Under the pieces are notes generated by a model, which was not told the DNA's origin, did no database searches, and saw only the letters and a program-made list of their open reading frames with translations. Positions 25,076 to 33,660 of a stretch of 64,000 nt of DNA are shown in pieces (position 1 is the first letter of the stretch; every line of letters begins with the position of its first letter). Position numbers and translations under genes: made by a program. The stretch is from positions 124,001 to 188,000 of the forward strand of contig JALHMW010000001.1 in NCBI GenBank assembly GCA_022843845.1, written 5' to 3'. The stretch comes from Archangium sp. Lineage in GTDB: Bacteria; Myxococcota; Myxococcia; Myxococcales; Myxococcaceae.

Positions 25076-25831
25076 ATGGCAACCCGCGACGCGACGTCCG
25101 TCAACCGTGACTACTACGAGCGAACCACTGCCGGCCGTGAAGACTATTGGCGGAAGATGGCGGCGCCACGCCATCGCGTCGAGGTGATCCGCCAGATCGT
25201 TCGTGAGCTGAAGCCGTCGTCCGTCGTCGATCTCGGCTGTGGCAATGGCGTGCTCATCACCGAGCTGCGCGATGCGCTGCCCAACGTTCGGTGGAGCGGG
25301 CTGGACCTCTCGCGCCCGCAGGTCGCTCAGAACGTCAAGAACCTGCCATGGGCGACCTTTCGCGATGGAAACCTCGAGGAGCCCTTTGCCGCTGATTTCG
25401 ACTGGCTCAGCCAGTTTGATGCTGCGATGGCCACCGAAGTGATCGAGCATCTTGATTCGCCAGGCGCCTTCCTCGACAACGTCGGCAGACTCGTCAAGCC
25501 CGGCGGCCATGTGGTGCTGTCGACCCAGTCGGGGCCTATTCGTCAGACCGAACAGCGCGTCGGCCACCGCCGACACTACAGCCAGCGTGAGATGAGCGAG
25601 CTCTTGCGGCGACACCATTTCGAGCCGGTACGCATCTGGAACACGGGCTTTCCCTTTCACGATCTCTCAAAGTGGTATGCGAACCTCGACGCCGACGGCT
25701 CGATGTCGGAATTCGGAGAGAGCGCATACGGGTTCAAGCAGAACATCATCTGCGCCGCGCTCCGCCTCGCGTTCAAGTTGAACTCAAGCGCCGCCGGCGC
25801 CCAGCTCTTCGCTATCGCGCGCAAGGACTGA
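25076..25831 (+). CDS. Class I SAM-dependent methyltransferase
   Basis: A 251-residue methyltransferase with GAAGGAG a suitable distance before the ATG. Seen: VVDLGCGNGVLITEL (motif I) near residue 50, WSGLDLS (ribose-binding acidic residue), MATEVIEHLDSPGAFL, and LVKPGGHVVLSTQSG (motif III). The HRRHYSQREMSELLRR segment is typical of Methyltransf_11/23 enzymes. Divergent from the cysteine-rich lipoprotein gene and followed after 51 bases by the DUF6311-like gene. The substrate is probably a sugar or lipid-linked intermediate, by context only. Confidence 0.85.
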   Translation: MATRDATSVNRDYYERTTAGREDYWRKMAAPRHRVEVIRQIVRELKPSSVVDLGCGNGVLITELRDALPNVRWSGLDLSRPQVAQNVKNLPWATFRDGNLEEPFAADFDWLSQFDAAMATEVIEHLDSPGAFLDNVGRLVKPGGHVVLSTQSGPIRQTEQRVGHRRHYSQREMSELLRRHHFEPVRIWNTGFPFHDLSKWYANLDADGSMSEFGESAYGFKQNIICAALRLAFKLNSSAAGAQLFAIARKD

Positions 25832-25882
25832 CGTGCTCCGGCAAGTCACCACCCAGGCTCGCGTTGACGTATAGAGCCAGGC

Positions 25883-27505
25883 GTGTGGACGAACAGCGCG
25901 AAACAGCGTTGGAGTGAACGAGCAGAGGTGCTGGTGCTGGTCGTGGCTGGCCTCGGCTGGTGTGTCTCGCGGAGCGCGTGGCACGTTCTGGACCCGCACG
26001 AGACCGCCTGGATGCACAGCGGCGACTGGGCTGACTACTACCAGGCGTGGCTGCTGCACACGCGCGGCCCCTGGACTCTCCAGCTTGGGGCCATTCCAGG
26101 GCTCCTGTACCCGTTCGGCATGTCGACCTTCTATACGGGCGCCAACTTCTGGCTTTGCCTCGTCGGGAAATTGGTGGCGCCGTTCTTCAGTGGGGAGTTC
26201 CAACTCTACGGGCTGTTCTACCTCCTGAGCTTCGTCAGCCAGGGCCTCGCCGTCAGGTGGGTGCTGAAGGTTGCGGGTGTTGGTGCGCCCGCGCGCGTAG
26301 CCGGAGCGTTGCTGGGGTTGGTCGACCCGGTGTTGATGGCACGCATGGGCCACATCGCCCTCATGGCCCAGGCGATCACCGTGGTGCAGGTCGGTCTCGC
26401 CCTGCGAGCCTGGCGACGACCTGACGACGCCGCCCGAACGGCGCGAGTGGCGGTGGCCGTCGCAGTATTCTCGGTTGGCATCGAGGCGTACCTCGCTGGC
26501 CAGGCCATTCCCCTCGCAGTCGCAGTGTTGGTCATCACCCGCGTCGTGGCGAAGCGGCCCTGGAAGGACCTCGCCGTCGAACTCGCCGTGCTGGTCGGTG
26601 GCGTTCTGTTCATGCTGTGGCAGGTCGGGGCCATCGCCGCTGGAGATGTTGATCGGAGCGCCGACGGTTTCGGTCAGTTCTCGTCGGACCTGCTCGCGCT
26701 CTTCAACAGCCACGGCCACTCGAAGCTGGTGCCCCCGTTGCCGGCAGGGCCGCGACAGGCGGAAGGCTACGCGTATCTCGGAGTAGGAGTGTTGCTCCTG
26801 CTGCCATTCGGCATCATGTCGTTCTGGCTGTGGCTTCGTCGCAACGGGCTCCGCCGCTTGGCGCCGCTGTTACCGCTGCTCATTGTGGCGCTGTTGATGG
26901 CCGTCTATGCGTGGTCGTCGCACGTGACGGTCCGCGGCCAGGAGGTCCTGGATCTCGAGTGGGCGTTTGCGCCGTTTGGAGCGATTACCAACTCCTTTCG
27001 AACGTGCGGGCGCTTCATCTGGCCGCTTCACTACGTGGTGAGCCTCGGGGTGATGGTCCTCGTGACGAAGCTGCTTCCAACGAAATGGCCTGCGATGGCA
27101 GCGTTGAGCCTCGCGGCGGGGCTGCAGGGCTGGGAGCTAAATGCAAACAATCAAGCGTTCTTCGCACCGCCTCCTCCGGTGATTGGCCCTGCGTGGACGG
27201 GAATTGGCGGACAGTACAAACATATTAAAATTATCCCAATCCAGCTTCAGTGGATCTGTGAATACGACCCGGCGATCGTGTCTTACCTGACGCGCATCGC
27301 AGCGAGAGAGCGAATGACGATCAACAGTGGGTACGTCGGTCGCGTTCCGCATGCCGCGAGGGCCGCGTGCGGGGCAGTCTTCACCGGGCCGCTCGAGCCA
27401 GACACGTTGTACGTGGTCTCACCAACTCACACGAATGATAGTGGACTAGCCAACGCCAGGTGCGAGCGGGTCGACGGCATTGTTCGCTGTTCAGCCCCAC
27501 GTTGA
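25883..27505 (+). CDS. DUF6311-like polytopic membrane protein (intact copy)
   Basis: A 540-residue protein with about ten helices and a soluble tail of about 110 residues. The first extracytoplasmic loop and next segment, WMHSGDWADYYQAW and LLYPFGMSTFYTGANFWL, and the later NSFRTCGRFIWPLHYVVSL match what I recall of the DUF6311 family, uncharacterised GT-C-like membrane proteins. Start is GTG 25883. A shrunken paralog lies at 18158-19096. The neighbouring IS66 scrap lies directly downstream. Family assignment is from memory; a sugar-transfer role is inferred from membrane layout and neighbours. Confidence 0.65.
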   Translation: MWTNSAKQRWSERAEVLVLVVAGLGWCVSRSAWHVLDPHETAWMHSGDWADYYQAWLLHTRGPWTLQLGAIPGLLYPFGMSTFYTGANFWLCLVGKLVAPFFSGEFQLYGLFYLLSFVSQGLAVRWVLKVAGVGAPARVAGALLGLVDPVLMARMGHIALMAQAITVVQVGLALRAWRRPDDAARTARVAVAVAVFSVGIEAYLAGQAIPLAVAVLVITRVVAKRPWKDLAVELAVLVGGVLFMLWQVGAIAAGDVDRSADGFGQFSSDLLALFNSHGHSKLVPPLPAGPRQAEGYAYLGVGVLLLLPFGIMSFWLWLRRNGLRRLAPLLPLLIVALLMAVYAWSSHVTVRGQEVLDLEWAFAPFGAITNSFRTCGRFIWPLHYVVSLGVMVLVTKLLPTKWPAMAALSLAAGLQGWELNANNQAFFAPPPPVIGPAWTGIGGQYKHIKIIPIQLQWICEYDPAIVSYLTRIAARERMTINSGYVGRVPHAARAACGAVFTGPLEPDTLYVVSPTHTNDSGLANARCERVDGIVRCSAPR

Positions 27506-27518
27506 GACGGGGCGATGA

Positions 27519-27644
27519 CTACGCCACCGCGGGCTGGGCTTCGGGGGGCATCCCCCCCACGTCGCCCAGCCAGCGACTCATGGTGCCCCTGTCCACGGTG
27601 ATCCCGTCGCGCAGCCAGGCCGCCTCGATGCGATGCAGCGGCAT
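27519..27644 (-). mobile_element. IS66-type transposase (TnpC) fragment
   Basis: A 41-residue - strand frame, absent from the ORF track, reads MPLHRIEAAWLRDGITVDRG followed by TMSRWLGDVG and ends in TAG. This is the 'PLYRQxxxxxRxGVxxDRSTxxxW' segment in the middle of IS66 TnpC transposases. Nothing resembling the rest of the transposase, tnpA/tnpB, or terminal inverted repeats is visible within the 260-base gap, so only a scrap of the insertion sequence survives. It lies between the intact DUF6311-like gene and the intact methyltransferase, both of which have deleted paralogs 7 kb away. Confidence 0.7.
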
Positions 27645-27765
27645 TGCCCGTCGTGCACCAACCGTCGTACTGTCGACACGGGAGTGAGAGGGGCGGCGCT
27701 CCTGTCGGGACCCCTGTCGTCCGGACCGCTGGTGCTCCAGCCGCAGGCGGTGTACTCCCGAGAAT

Positions 27766-28503
27766 ATGGACCGCTCTGTCTACCAAGAGTTGGCGAGCCT
27801 CGACGAAAACGACTGGTGGTGGTTCGTCGGGCGACGCTCGATCATTCGCGAGTCGCTGCGGCGGCACCTCCCCGAATCCCGAGGTCGACGAGTGCTCGAC
27901 GCCGGCTGCGGGAGCGGAGGCAACCTCCTGATGCTCCGTGAGTTCGGAGAGGTCACTGGAATCGAGCTCTCGCCTTTCGCAGTGGCGGCAGCGAGGAAGC
28001 GATGCGGAGAGACTGTGAGAGTGCTCGAAGGATCAATCCCCGAAGGGTTGCCGGCAAACGAGGTCTTCGGCCTCATCGGGCTCTTTGACGTGCTCGAGCA
28101 TCTCGAGAACCCGGTGCCCGCGTTGCAGGCGCTCAGGAAGAATCTTGCACCAGGCGGTACGCTGGTGATCACGGTGCCTGCTTTTCCTTTTCTGTGGAGC
28201 AAGCACGACGAGAGCAACCATCACTTCCGGCGCTACACGAGAACCTCACTCGCCACCGAGCTGAACGCCGCAGGCTTCAGCATCACCTTCGATACCCACT
28301 ACAACATCGCGCTCTTTCCCCCAATCGCAGCGGTTCGGGTCTTGAGAAAGCTTCTGCCGGGTGAAGAGAGCGACAACAATTCGATCACCGGGGGGCTTGC
28401 AAACCGGATTCTCACGCGAACGTTCTCGGCCGAGCGTCACCTCGTCAGCCGGCTTCGTTTCCCCTTCGGGGTGTCATTGCTGGCGCTCGCCACCGCTCGC
28501 TGA
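27766..28503 (+). CDS. Class I SAM-dependent methyltransferase (intact copy)
   Basis: A 245-residue methyltransferase. The N-terminal segment ENDWWWFVGRRSIIRESL precedes VLDAGCGSGGNLLML (motif I), VTGIELS, LIGLFDVLEHLENP and LAPGGTLVITVPAFPFLWSK (motif III); the last continues HDESNHHFRRYT, characteristic of methyltransferases found beside GT-C proteins. The C-terminus has hydrophobic stretches (NIALFPPIAAVRVL). A copy with its core deleted lies at 20681-21067. Its 3' end overlaps the convergent gene at 28474 by 30 bases. Confidence 0.85.
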   Translation: MDRSVYQELASLDENDWWWFVGRRSIIRESLRRHLPESRGRRVLDAGCGSGGNLLMLREFGEVTGIELSPFAVAAARKRCGETVRVLEGSIPEGLPANEVFGLIGLFDVLEHLENPVPALQALRKNLAPGGTLVITVPAFPFLWSKHDESNHHFRRYTRTSLATELNAAGFSITFDTHYNIALFPPIAAVRVLRKLLPGEESDNNSITGGLANRILTRTFSAERHLVSRLRFPFGVSLLALATAR

Positions 28504-30417
28504 GCGGGTGGTCGGCCACTCGAAGAGCCAGAGCTGACCTCCCCCGACGACGCCGACCCTGCGCGCGCCAGCCTGCTCGAGCAACTGATCGGGGCCACCG
28601 GTGGCGACGATGCTCCAGCGGGCGCCCTTCTCTTTCGTGCGCTGCACCAGCGTCTCGAGCTCGGGCCGTGACTTCACGAAGACGATCTTCGTCCGCAGAT
28701 CGGGGCTGAACAGTTCGCCGGGGAACCCGACCGATTCGTCGCACGTCACCACGTCACCGGCCTTGAAGTTCTGCTCTCGGAAGATCGCCTCGGCCTCTGG
28801 CCAGTTCCACGAGACGACCTGCTTCGTGTTCCGCTGCAGTGGCGTCCACGAGGGCGCGTCTTTCAGCATCGACGGCCAGCCGTAGGCGGGGTTGTTCGCG
28901 AGCTCCTGCTGACACAGGAACAACGAGTACCCGAAGAAGGCCATCGTCACCGCCGAGACACCCACCCTCACCACGCGCCACGGAGCAAGCGCCCAGACGA
29001 GTCCAATCGCCGCGACCCCCGCGATGGAGCTGCCCATCGAGTAGCGCGGCCAGTACGCCGACGGCACCGAGACCGCCGCGAAGACCAGGTACCAGAGCGC
29101 GAGCGGCTGCCAGCGACGCCCCTTCTTCACGAGCGCGACGAGGCCGAGCACCAGACAGGGAATCGCGACGCAGGTGAAGGCGATGCCGAAGTACCCATCT
29201 CGCACGTCTGGGAAGTAGACGGCCTTGTCCCAGTGGCGGAGCTGATCGACGAAGCGCTCCAGCTCGCCGGGGATGCCGAAGAACGAGGCTCGCCCGCCCG
29301 GTGGCCCGCCGTACTGCGACGACGCGTCGTTCTCGCCTGGCAGCTTCCCGAGGAACGGCACGGTGATGACGAAGGGCCAGGCCGGGTTGCCCATCACCAG
29401 CGCGTTCTGCAGGTACTTGTGGCCGCCGAGGAGCAACAGCACTGCCGCGGAGCCGAGCTGATTGAAGAACACCGGCCTTCGCGCTGACGCTGCACGCAGC
29501 TCCACGACTGCGCGGAGCACCAGAATCGGTGCGTACAGCGCCAGGTGAAACAGCCCGGTGTGTTTGGTGCCGAGGTACAGCCCGAACGCGATCGCCGATG
29601 CCCAACGGTCGCGTTTTTCGATCGAGAACGCACTGAAGTACGCGCCAGTGCCTAGCAGCGCCGCGCACGCGACGTCGACGTGCACCGATGGCAGCTCGAG
29701 GAACACCGGAGAAAAACACAGCCACGCCGCGCCCAGCGCCGTCGAGAACGCGCGAGAGGCTCCGAACCTGCGCGCCCACGCGGCCGACACCAGCATGCCG
29801 ATGAGCCCGAACGGCAACTGCGGCGCGTCGTCGAGCGAGGTGTTGCCGAGGAAGAAGCCGTTCCACGCCGCCAGCAGATGGACGTTTCGCGGGTAGCCGC
29901 GCGCCTGGTGAAAGCTCGCGTCCATGAAGGCCAGCGAGCCGTCCTGCACGATCGTGTTGGTGATCGTGGTGTGGAACATGAGGACGTCCCACCCCCAGGA
30001 GCGGAAGAACAACACCATGAAGACGCACCAGCCGAGGATGAGCGCGGCCGGCACGAGGAGGAGCACCGCCGGCTCCTTCGTCTCGAGCGCGTCGGCGACC
30101 AGGCGCTTCGGAGCCCGCAGGTCGTCACGGAATTGAGCGAGCACCGCGGCTGGCCCCGTGCCGTTCAACGACACCCACCGCACGACGCCGACCGACGCTC
30201 CCAGCGAGATGAGGAACAGGCTCACCGCGCCGATGGGACGGACGAGATCAGCCAGCAGGAAGGTCACGACGATCAACGCGACGAAGCTCATCAACGCGAC
30301 GAGCAGGCGATCGAACACGCCACGATCGCGGAAGTAGTGCACCGAGACGGCGTAGCCCGCGACGACCGGCGCCAGCGTCGCCACCACCAACCAGAGAGCC
30401 CGGAGGACGTCGATCAT
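28474..30417 (-). CDS. Polytopic membrane protein, GT-C-like
   Basis: A 647-residue protein from the ATG at 30417 (MIDVLRALWL); the track start at 30495 adds 26 residues without helix character. Hydrophobic helices cover residues 5-500. The loop SWGWDVLMFHTTITNTIVQD and the following HQARGYPRNVHLLAAW resemble the acidic first loop and 'YP' loop of GT39-like GT-C enzymes. A soluble domain closes the protein (CDESVGFPGELFSPDLRTKI). Its end overlaps the convergent methyltransferase gene by 30 bases. Family-level assignment only. Confidence 0.65.
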   Translation of the reverse strand: MIDVLRALWLVVATLAPVVAGYAVSVHYFRDRGVFDRLLVALMSFVALIVVTFLLADLVRPIGAVSLFLISLGASVGVVRWVSLNGTGPAAVLAQFRDDLRAPKRLVADALETKEPAVLLLVPAALILGWCVFMVLFFRSWGWDVLMFHTTITNTIVQDGSLAFMDASFHQARGYPRNVHLLAAWNGFFLGNTSLDDAPQLPFGLIGMLVSAAWARRFGASRAFSTALGAAWLCFSPVFLELPSVHVDVACAALLGTGAYFSAFSIEKRDRWASAIAFGLYLGTKHTGLFHLALYAPILVLRAVVELRAASARRPVFFNQLGSAAVLLLLGGHKYLQNALVMGNPAWPFVITVPFLGKLPGENDASSQYGGPPGGRASFFGIPGELERFVDQLRHWDKAVYFPDVRDGYFGIAFTCVAIPCLVLGLVALVKKGRRWQPLALWYLVFAAVSVPSAYWPRYSMGSSIAGVAAIGLVWALAPWRVVRVGVSAVTMAFFGYSLFLCQQELANNPAYGWPSMLKDAPSWTPLQRNTKQVVSWNWPEAEAIFREQNFKAGDVVTCDESVGFPGELFSPDLRTKIVFVKSRPELETLVQRTKEKGARWSIVATGGPDQLLEQAGARRVGVVGGGQLWLFEWPTTRSASGGERQQ

Positions 30418-30533
30418 TCGCGGCGGGCACCGTACACCAGCGCTTCCAACGCTCTCGCGGAAACCACCACCATGCGCTTGGAAGGCCACCCGCAAACGGC
30501 TACACGCGCCGCTCTTTCGAGAGGTTCGAACCC

Positions 30534-31520
30534 ATGCGTGTCGAAGTCCTTCAGTGGCTGCAGTGCCCCGAGACGAACGAGCCCCTCGAGCTGGCGCCTG
30601 GCGCCGAGACGGCCTCTGACGGCCACGTGATGCGCGGCACCCTCTCCACGAAGGGCGGCAAGCGCTACGACATCGTCGACGGCGTGCCCGTGCTCATCCC
30701 CGGCTCGACGACGTCGCTCGAGAAAGAGACCGCCGACCGCTTCGCCGAAGAGTGGCACCGCTGGAGCGAGCTGCGCGACTACTACGAGAAGCAGTTCCTC
30801 GATTGGGTGGCGCCCGTCGGGAAGGACGACTTCAAGGACAAGGTCGTCTTCGAAGGCGGCTGCGGCAAGGGCCGGCACACGCACGTCGTCGCGAACATGG
30901 GCGTGAAGGCCATCGTCTCGGTCGACCTCGGCACCTCGGCGTACGTCGCCTTCCGCAACACGCGGCACCTCACCAACGCGCACGTCGTCATCGGCGACCT
31001 ACTGCAGCCGCCCGTGCAGCGGGTGTTCGATCTCGCGTTCTCGGTCGGCGTGCTCCACCACTTGCCCGATCCCCGCGCGGGCTTCCTGTCGCTGTCGTCG
31101 AGGGTCAAGCCTGGCGGCCGTTTGGTGTTCTGGGTCTACGGCCACGAAAACAACGAGTGGATCACCCGCTTCGTCGACCCCGTGCGCAAGCAGCTGACAG
31201 CGCGGCTCGATTCGAACGTGCTCCGCGCGCTCTCGGCGGTGCCAACGGCTGGCCTCTTCGGCCTCATCAAGGTGGCCTACGACAAGAAGCGCAACCCGTT
31301 CGTCGCCAGCCTGCCGTACGGCGAGTACTTCGCGTCGATGCACGACTTCCCGTTCGATGAGCTGCACAGCATCGTGTTCGATCAGCTCGTGACGCCGGTC
31401 GCGTACTACCTGCGCGGCGACGAGGTGCGGGCCTGGTTCGAAGGCAGGCCGTTCAGCAACGTCGAGGTGCGCTGGCACCGGAAGTACAGCTGGACCGGCA
31501 CCGCGCAGATCCCGAGCTAA
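30534..31520 (+). CDS. SAM methyltransferase with N-terminal Trm112-like segment
   Basis: A 328-residue protein. Residues 1-60 look like a Trm112/'uncharacterised zinc ribbon' module (LQWLQCPETNEPLEL and YDIVDGVPVLIPG), but only one cysteine remains of the usual metal-binding set, so zinc binding is doubtful. Residues 90-230 form the methyltransferase: VVFEGGCGKGRHTHVV (motif I, with the usual D-x-G-C replaced by E-G-G-C), VSVDLGTSA and FSVGVLHHLPDP. This arrangement is common in methyltransferases of surface-glycan clusters. Stops with the convergent gene overlap by four bases. Confidence 0.82.
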   Translation: MRVEVLQWLQCPETNEPLELAPGAETASDGHVMRGTLSTKGGKRYDIVDGVPVLIPGSTTSLEKETADRFAEEWHRWSELRDYYEKQFLDWVAPVGKDDFKDKVVFEGGCGKGRHTHVVANMGVKAIVSVDLGTSAYVAFRNTRHLTNAHVVIGDLLQPPVQRVFDLAFSVGVLHHLPDPRAGFLSLSSRVKPGGRLVFWVYGHENNEWITRFVDPVRKQLTARLDSNVLRALSAVPTAGLFGLIKVAYDKKRNPFVASLPYGEYFASMHDFPFDELHSIVFDQLVTPVAYYLRGDEVRAWFEGRPFSNVEVRWHRKYSWTGTAQIPS

Positions 31521-32650
31521 GTCAGCGCGGCCTTCGCGAGCGCCGCGTCAGGTGAGGTCCGGTCACCTGCCCACTCCGAGAGGAGCGGCTGGGCCCAATC
31601 GCGCGCGCGAAGCCACTCGGTCGCGGCCGCCTTCACCTTCGACTTCTCGCCCGTCAACCGGAGCACGAGTCGCGCTGCGAGAGGCGATCGCAGGTCCGCG
31701 TACGACTCGAGCGCCTCGGGTTGCTTCGTGCCCGGATACTGACCGACGACCCGCAGCTCGGTCTCGAGCGCCTTGTCACCACCGATGAAGAAGAGGCGCG
31801 CAGGCGACGGTCCGATCATCTGCGGCTGCACCTTGAACTTGAACGCCGTCCACAACGCCTCGAACTGCGACGACACGAACTCCGGTTCGCCGTCGCAGAA
31901 GCAGAGGTCGAGCACGTTCGAGGGCTCGTCCTTGTCGCTGCGCCCGTACGCCTTGTACGTGAGGCTGTACTTGTAGCCGACGCGCGCGATGCCCTCGCGG
32001 CCGTGCAGCATGATGTCGAGGTTGGCAGCGGCGAACGTCTTCTGCCGCTCCTTGAACAACAGCTCGAGCCGGGCGCGCCCTTCGGCGGATTCCTTCGGCG
32101 GTGTGCGGAGCAGCAGGCCGTGAAGTAGCGGAAACAGGCCATGCAATCGCCCCGTGCCCCAGGCCGCCGTGGGGATGGCCTCGAGCCCGTCGACATACGC
32201 TGGCAGCACGCAGGAGGGCCCCACCATCGCTTCGAGCGCGCGGTAGTGAATCGGCTGGAGGTCGAGCGCCTCGAGGCGCTTGCGAACGATGGCCTGGGCC
32301 TCGTCTTCAGCGATCGGCGCCGGCGCCGCTTCGTGTGGAATCACGGCGCCAAAGGTCGCGGGAACGACGCGGAGTTCGGCGATGGCGACGTTGCGGTGAA
32401 TCTGCGTGTGCGAAGTGGGGCGCTTCGCGCCCAGCGGGAGATCGGCCAGCAACCGCACCGGTCCCATCGGCGAGCCGTGCCCGAGGGCGAAGGCGAGATC
32501 GAGCTCCGGTGTCAGCGCAAAGCCCGGTCGAAGGTACTTCGCTCCGAAGGCCTTCTCGCCGTGCTCCAGTGCGCGCGAGGGAAGCGCCTCGACGCCGCGC
32601 TTCTGTGTCGTCTTCTTCGCCTTCTCAACCTTCGCGGGAGCACGTGCCAT
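31517..32650 (-). CDS. Hypothetical protein (377 aa)
   Basis: No domain recognised. The first 40 residues are Lys/Arg/Ala-rich (KVEKAKKTTQKRG) and probably disordered; the rest is soluble with no membrane segment. The C-terminal helix pair (KAAATEWLRARDWAQPLL) loosely resembles the repeat segments of WGR/DUF4132-type proteins, but this is weak. It is the last gene of the - strand operon GT2-asnB-epimerase, 44 bases after the epimerase stop, and may be transcribed with them or stand alone. Confidence 0.5.
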   Translation of the reverse strand: MARAPAKVEKAKKTTQKRGVEALPSRALEHGEKAFGAKYLRPGFALTPELDLAFALGHGSPMGPVRLLADLPLGAKRPTSHTQIHRNVAIAELRVVPATFGAVIPHEAAPAPIAEDEAQAIVRKRLEALDLQPIHYRALEAMVGPSCVLPAYVDGLEAIPTAAWGTGRLHGLFPLLHGLLLRTPPKESAEGRARLELLFKERQKTFAAANLDIMLHGREGIARVGYKYSLTYKAYGRSDKDEPSNVLDLCFCDGEPEFVSSQFEALWTAFKFKVQPQMIGPSPARLFFIGGDKALETELRVVGQYPGTKQPEALESYADLRSPLAARLVLRLTGEKSKVKAAATEWLRARDWAQPLLSEWAGDRTSPDAALAKAALT

Positions 32651-32694
32651 GGCCGGGCATCGTGCAACGCGTCTCCGAGGCTGTCAGCTGAACT

Positions 32695-33660
32695 TCACTT
32701 CCACCCGTCGGCGTCGCTCGTCTTGAACCACTCAGCGAAGCGCGCGAGCCCCTGGTCGATGGGCGTCGTCGCCTTCCAGCCCAGCAGTCGTTCGGCCTTC
32801 TCGGTCGCTGCGCACGTCAGCGGCACGTCGCCGGGCTGGTCCGGCTGGTGATCGAGCTTCGCCTTCTGGCCCAGCGCCTTCTCGATGCCTGCCACGAGAT
32901 CGCTCAAGCTGACGGGCCGCGAGCCGCCGAGGTTGAGCACCTCGAACTGTGGCCAGCGGTGATCGAGCGCCGCGATGACGCCGCGAGCCGTGTCGTCGAC
33001 GAACGTGTAGTCGCGCGCCGTCTTGCCATCGCCGAAGAAGGGCACGAGCTCATTGCGGCCGATCAGCCGGGCGAACTTCGCGATCGCGAGATCAGGCCGC
33101 TGCCGCGGGCCGTACACCGTGAAGAACCGCAGCGCGCACGTCTCGAGCCCGTACAGGTGCGCGAACGTGGCGCAGAGCATCTCGCCGGCGATCTTGGTCG
33201 CGGCGTACGGAGAGACGGGCCGATCGATGCGGTCTTCCTCGGAGAACGGAGCGTTCGAGCGCGCGCCGTACACCGACGACGACGACGCGAACACGAAGCG
33301 GCTCGCCTTCGCCTTCCGCGCGGCCTCGAGCATGTTCGTCGTGCCGTCGACGTTGACCTCGGAATAGAGCAGCGGCTGCGCGATCGACGGTCGTACGCCT
33401 GCGCGGGCAGCGAGGTGGATGACGCCCGCGCCCTGCCCTGCCGCCGCGAACGCCTTCTCGACGTCGGCCACGGTGCGCAGGTCGCCCTCGACGAACGTCA
33501 CGCCGAGCTTCGTCAGCCGCTCCGCCGTGCGTCGCTTGATGGCGGGATCGTAGAACGTGTCGAAGCAGTCGAGCACCGTCACGCGATCGCCGCGCTTCAC
33601 CAGGCCCTCGGCCACGTGCGAGCCGATGAAGCCCGCGCCTCCGGTCAACAAGACGTTCAC
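32695..33660 (-). CDS. NAD-dependent sugar-nucleotide epimerase, UDP-glucuronate/glucose 4-epimerase type
   Basis: A 321-residue extended SDR enzyme. Seen: VNVLLTGGAGFIGSHV (NAD loop) at the start, FASSSSVYGARSNAPFSEED, SPYAATKIAGEML (YxxxK), and RFFTVYGPRQRPDLAIAKF, a wording typical of UDP-glucuronate 4-epimerases such as Cap1J/WbnF. I set the start at the GTG at 33660, which overlaps the asnB stop (GTGA) and places the NAD loop at residue 7; the track start at 33720 lies inside asnB. It supplies an epimerised sugar nucleotide; glucuronate versus glucose cannot be settled by eye. Confidence 0.85.
   Translation of the reverse strand: MNVLLTGGAGFIGSHVAEGLVKRGDRVTVLDCFDTFYDPAIKRRTAERLTKLGVTFVEGDLRTVADVEKAFAAAGQGAGVIHLAARAGVRPSIAQPLLYSEVNVDGTTNMLEAARKAKASRFVFASSSSVYGARSNAPFSEEDRIDRPVSPYAATKIAGEMLCATFAHLYGLETCALRFFTVYGPRQRPDLAIAKFARLIGRNELVPFFGDGKTARDYTFVDDTARGVIAALDHRWPQFEVLNLGGSRPVSLSDLVAGIEKALGQKAKLDHQPDQPGDVPLTCAATEKAERLLGWKATTPIDQGLARFAEWFKTSDADGWK

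Noticed and set aside
27552-27566. Hairpin GGGGGGCATCCCCCC as a terminator
   Set aside because: No following T-run, and the sequence falls inside the IS66 transposase fragment where it encodes GGM-PP.
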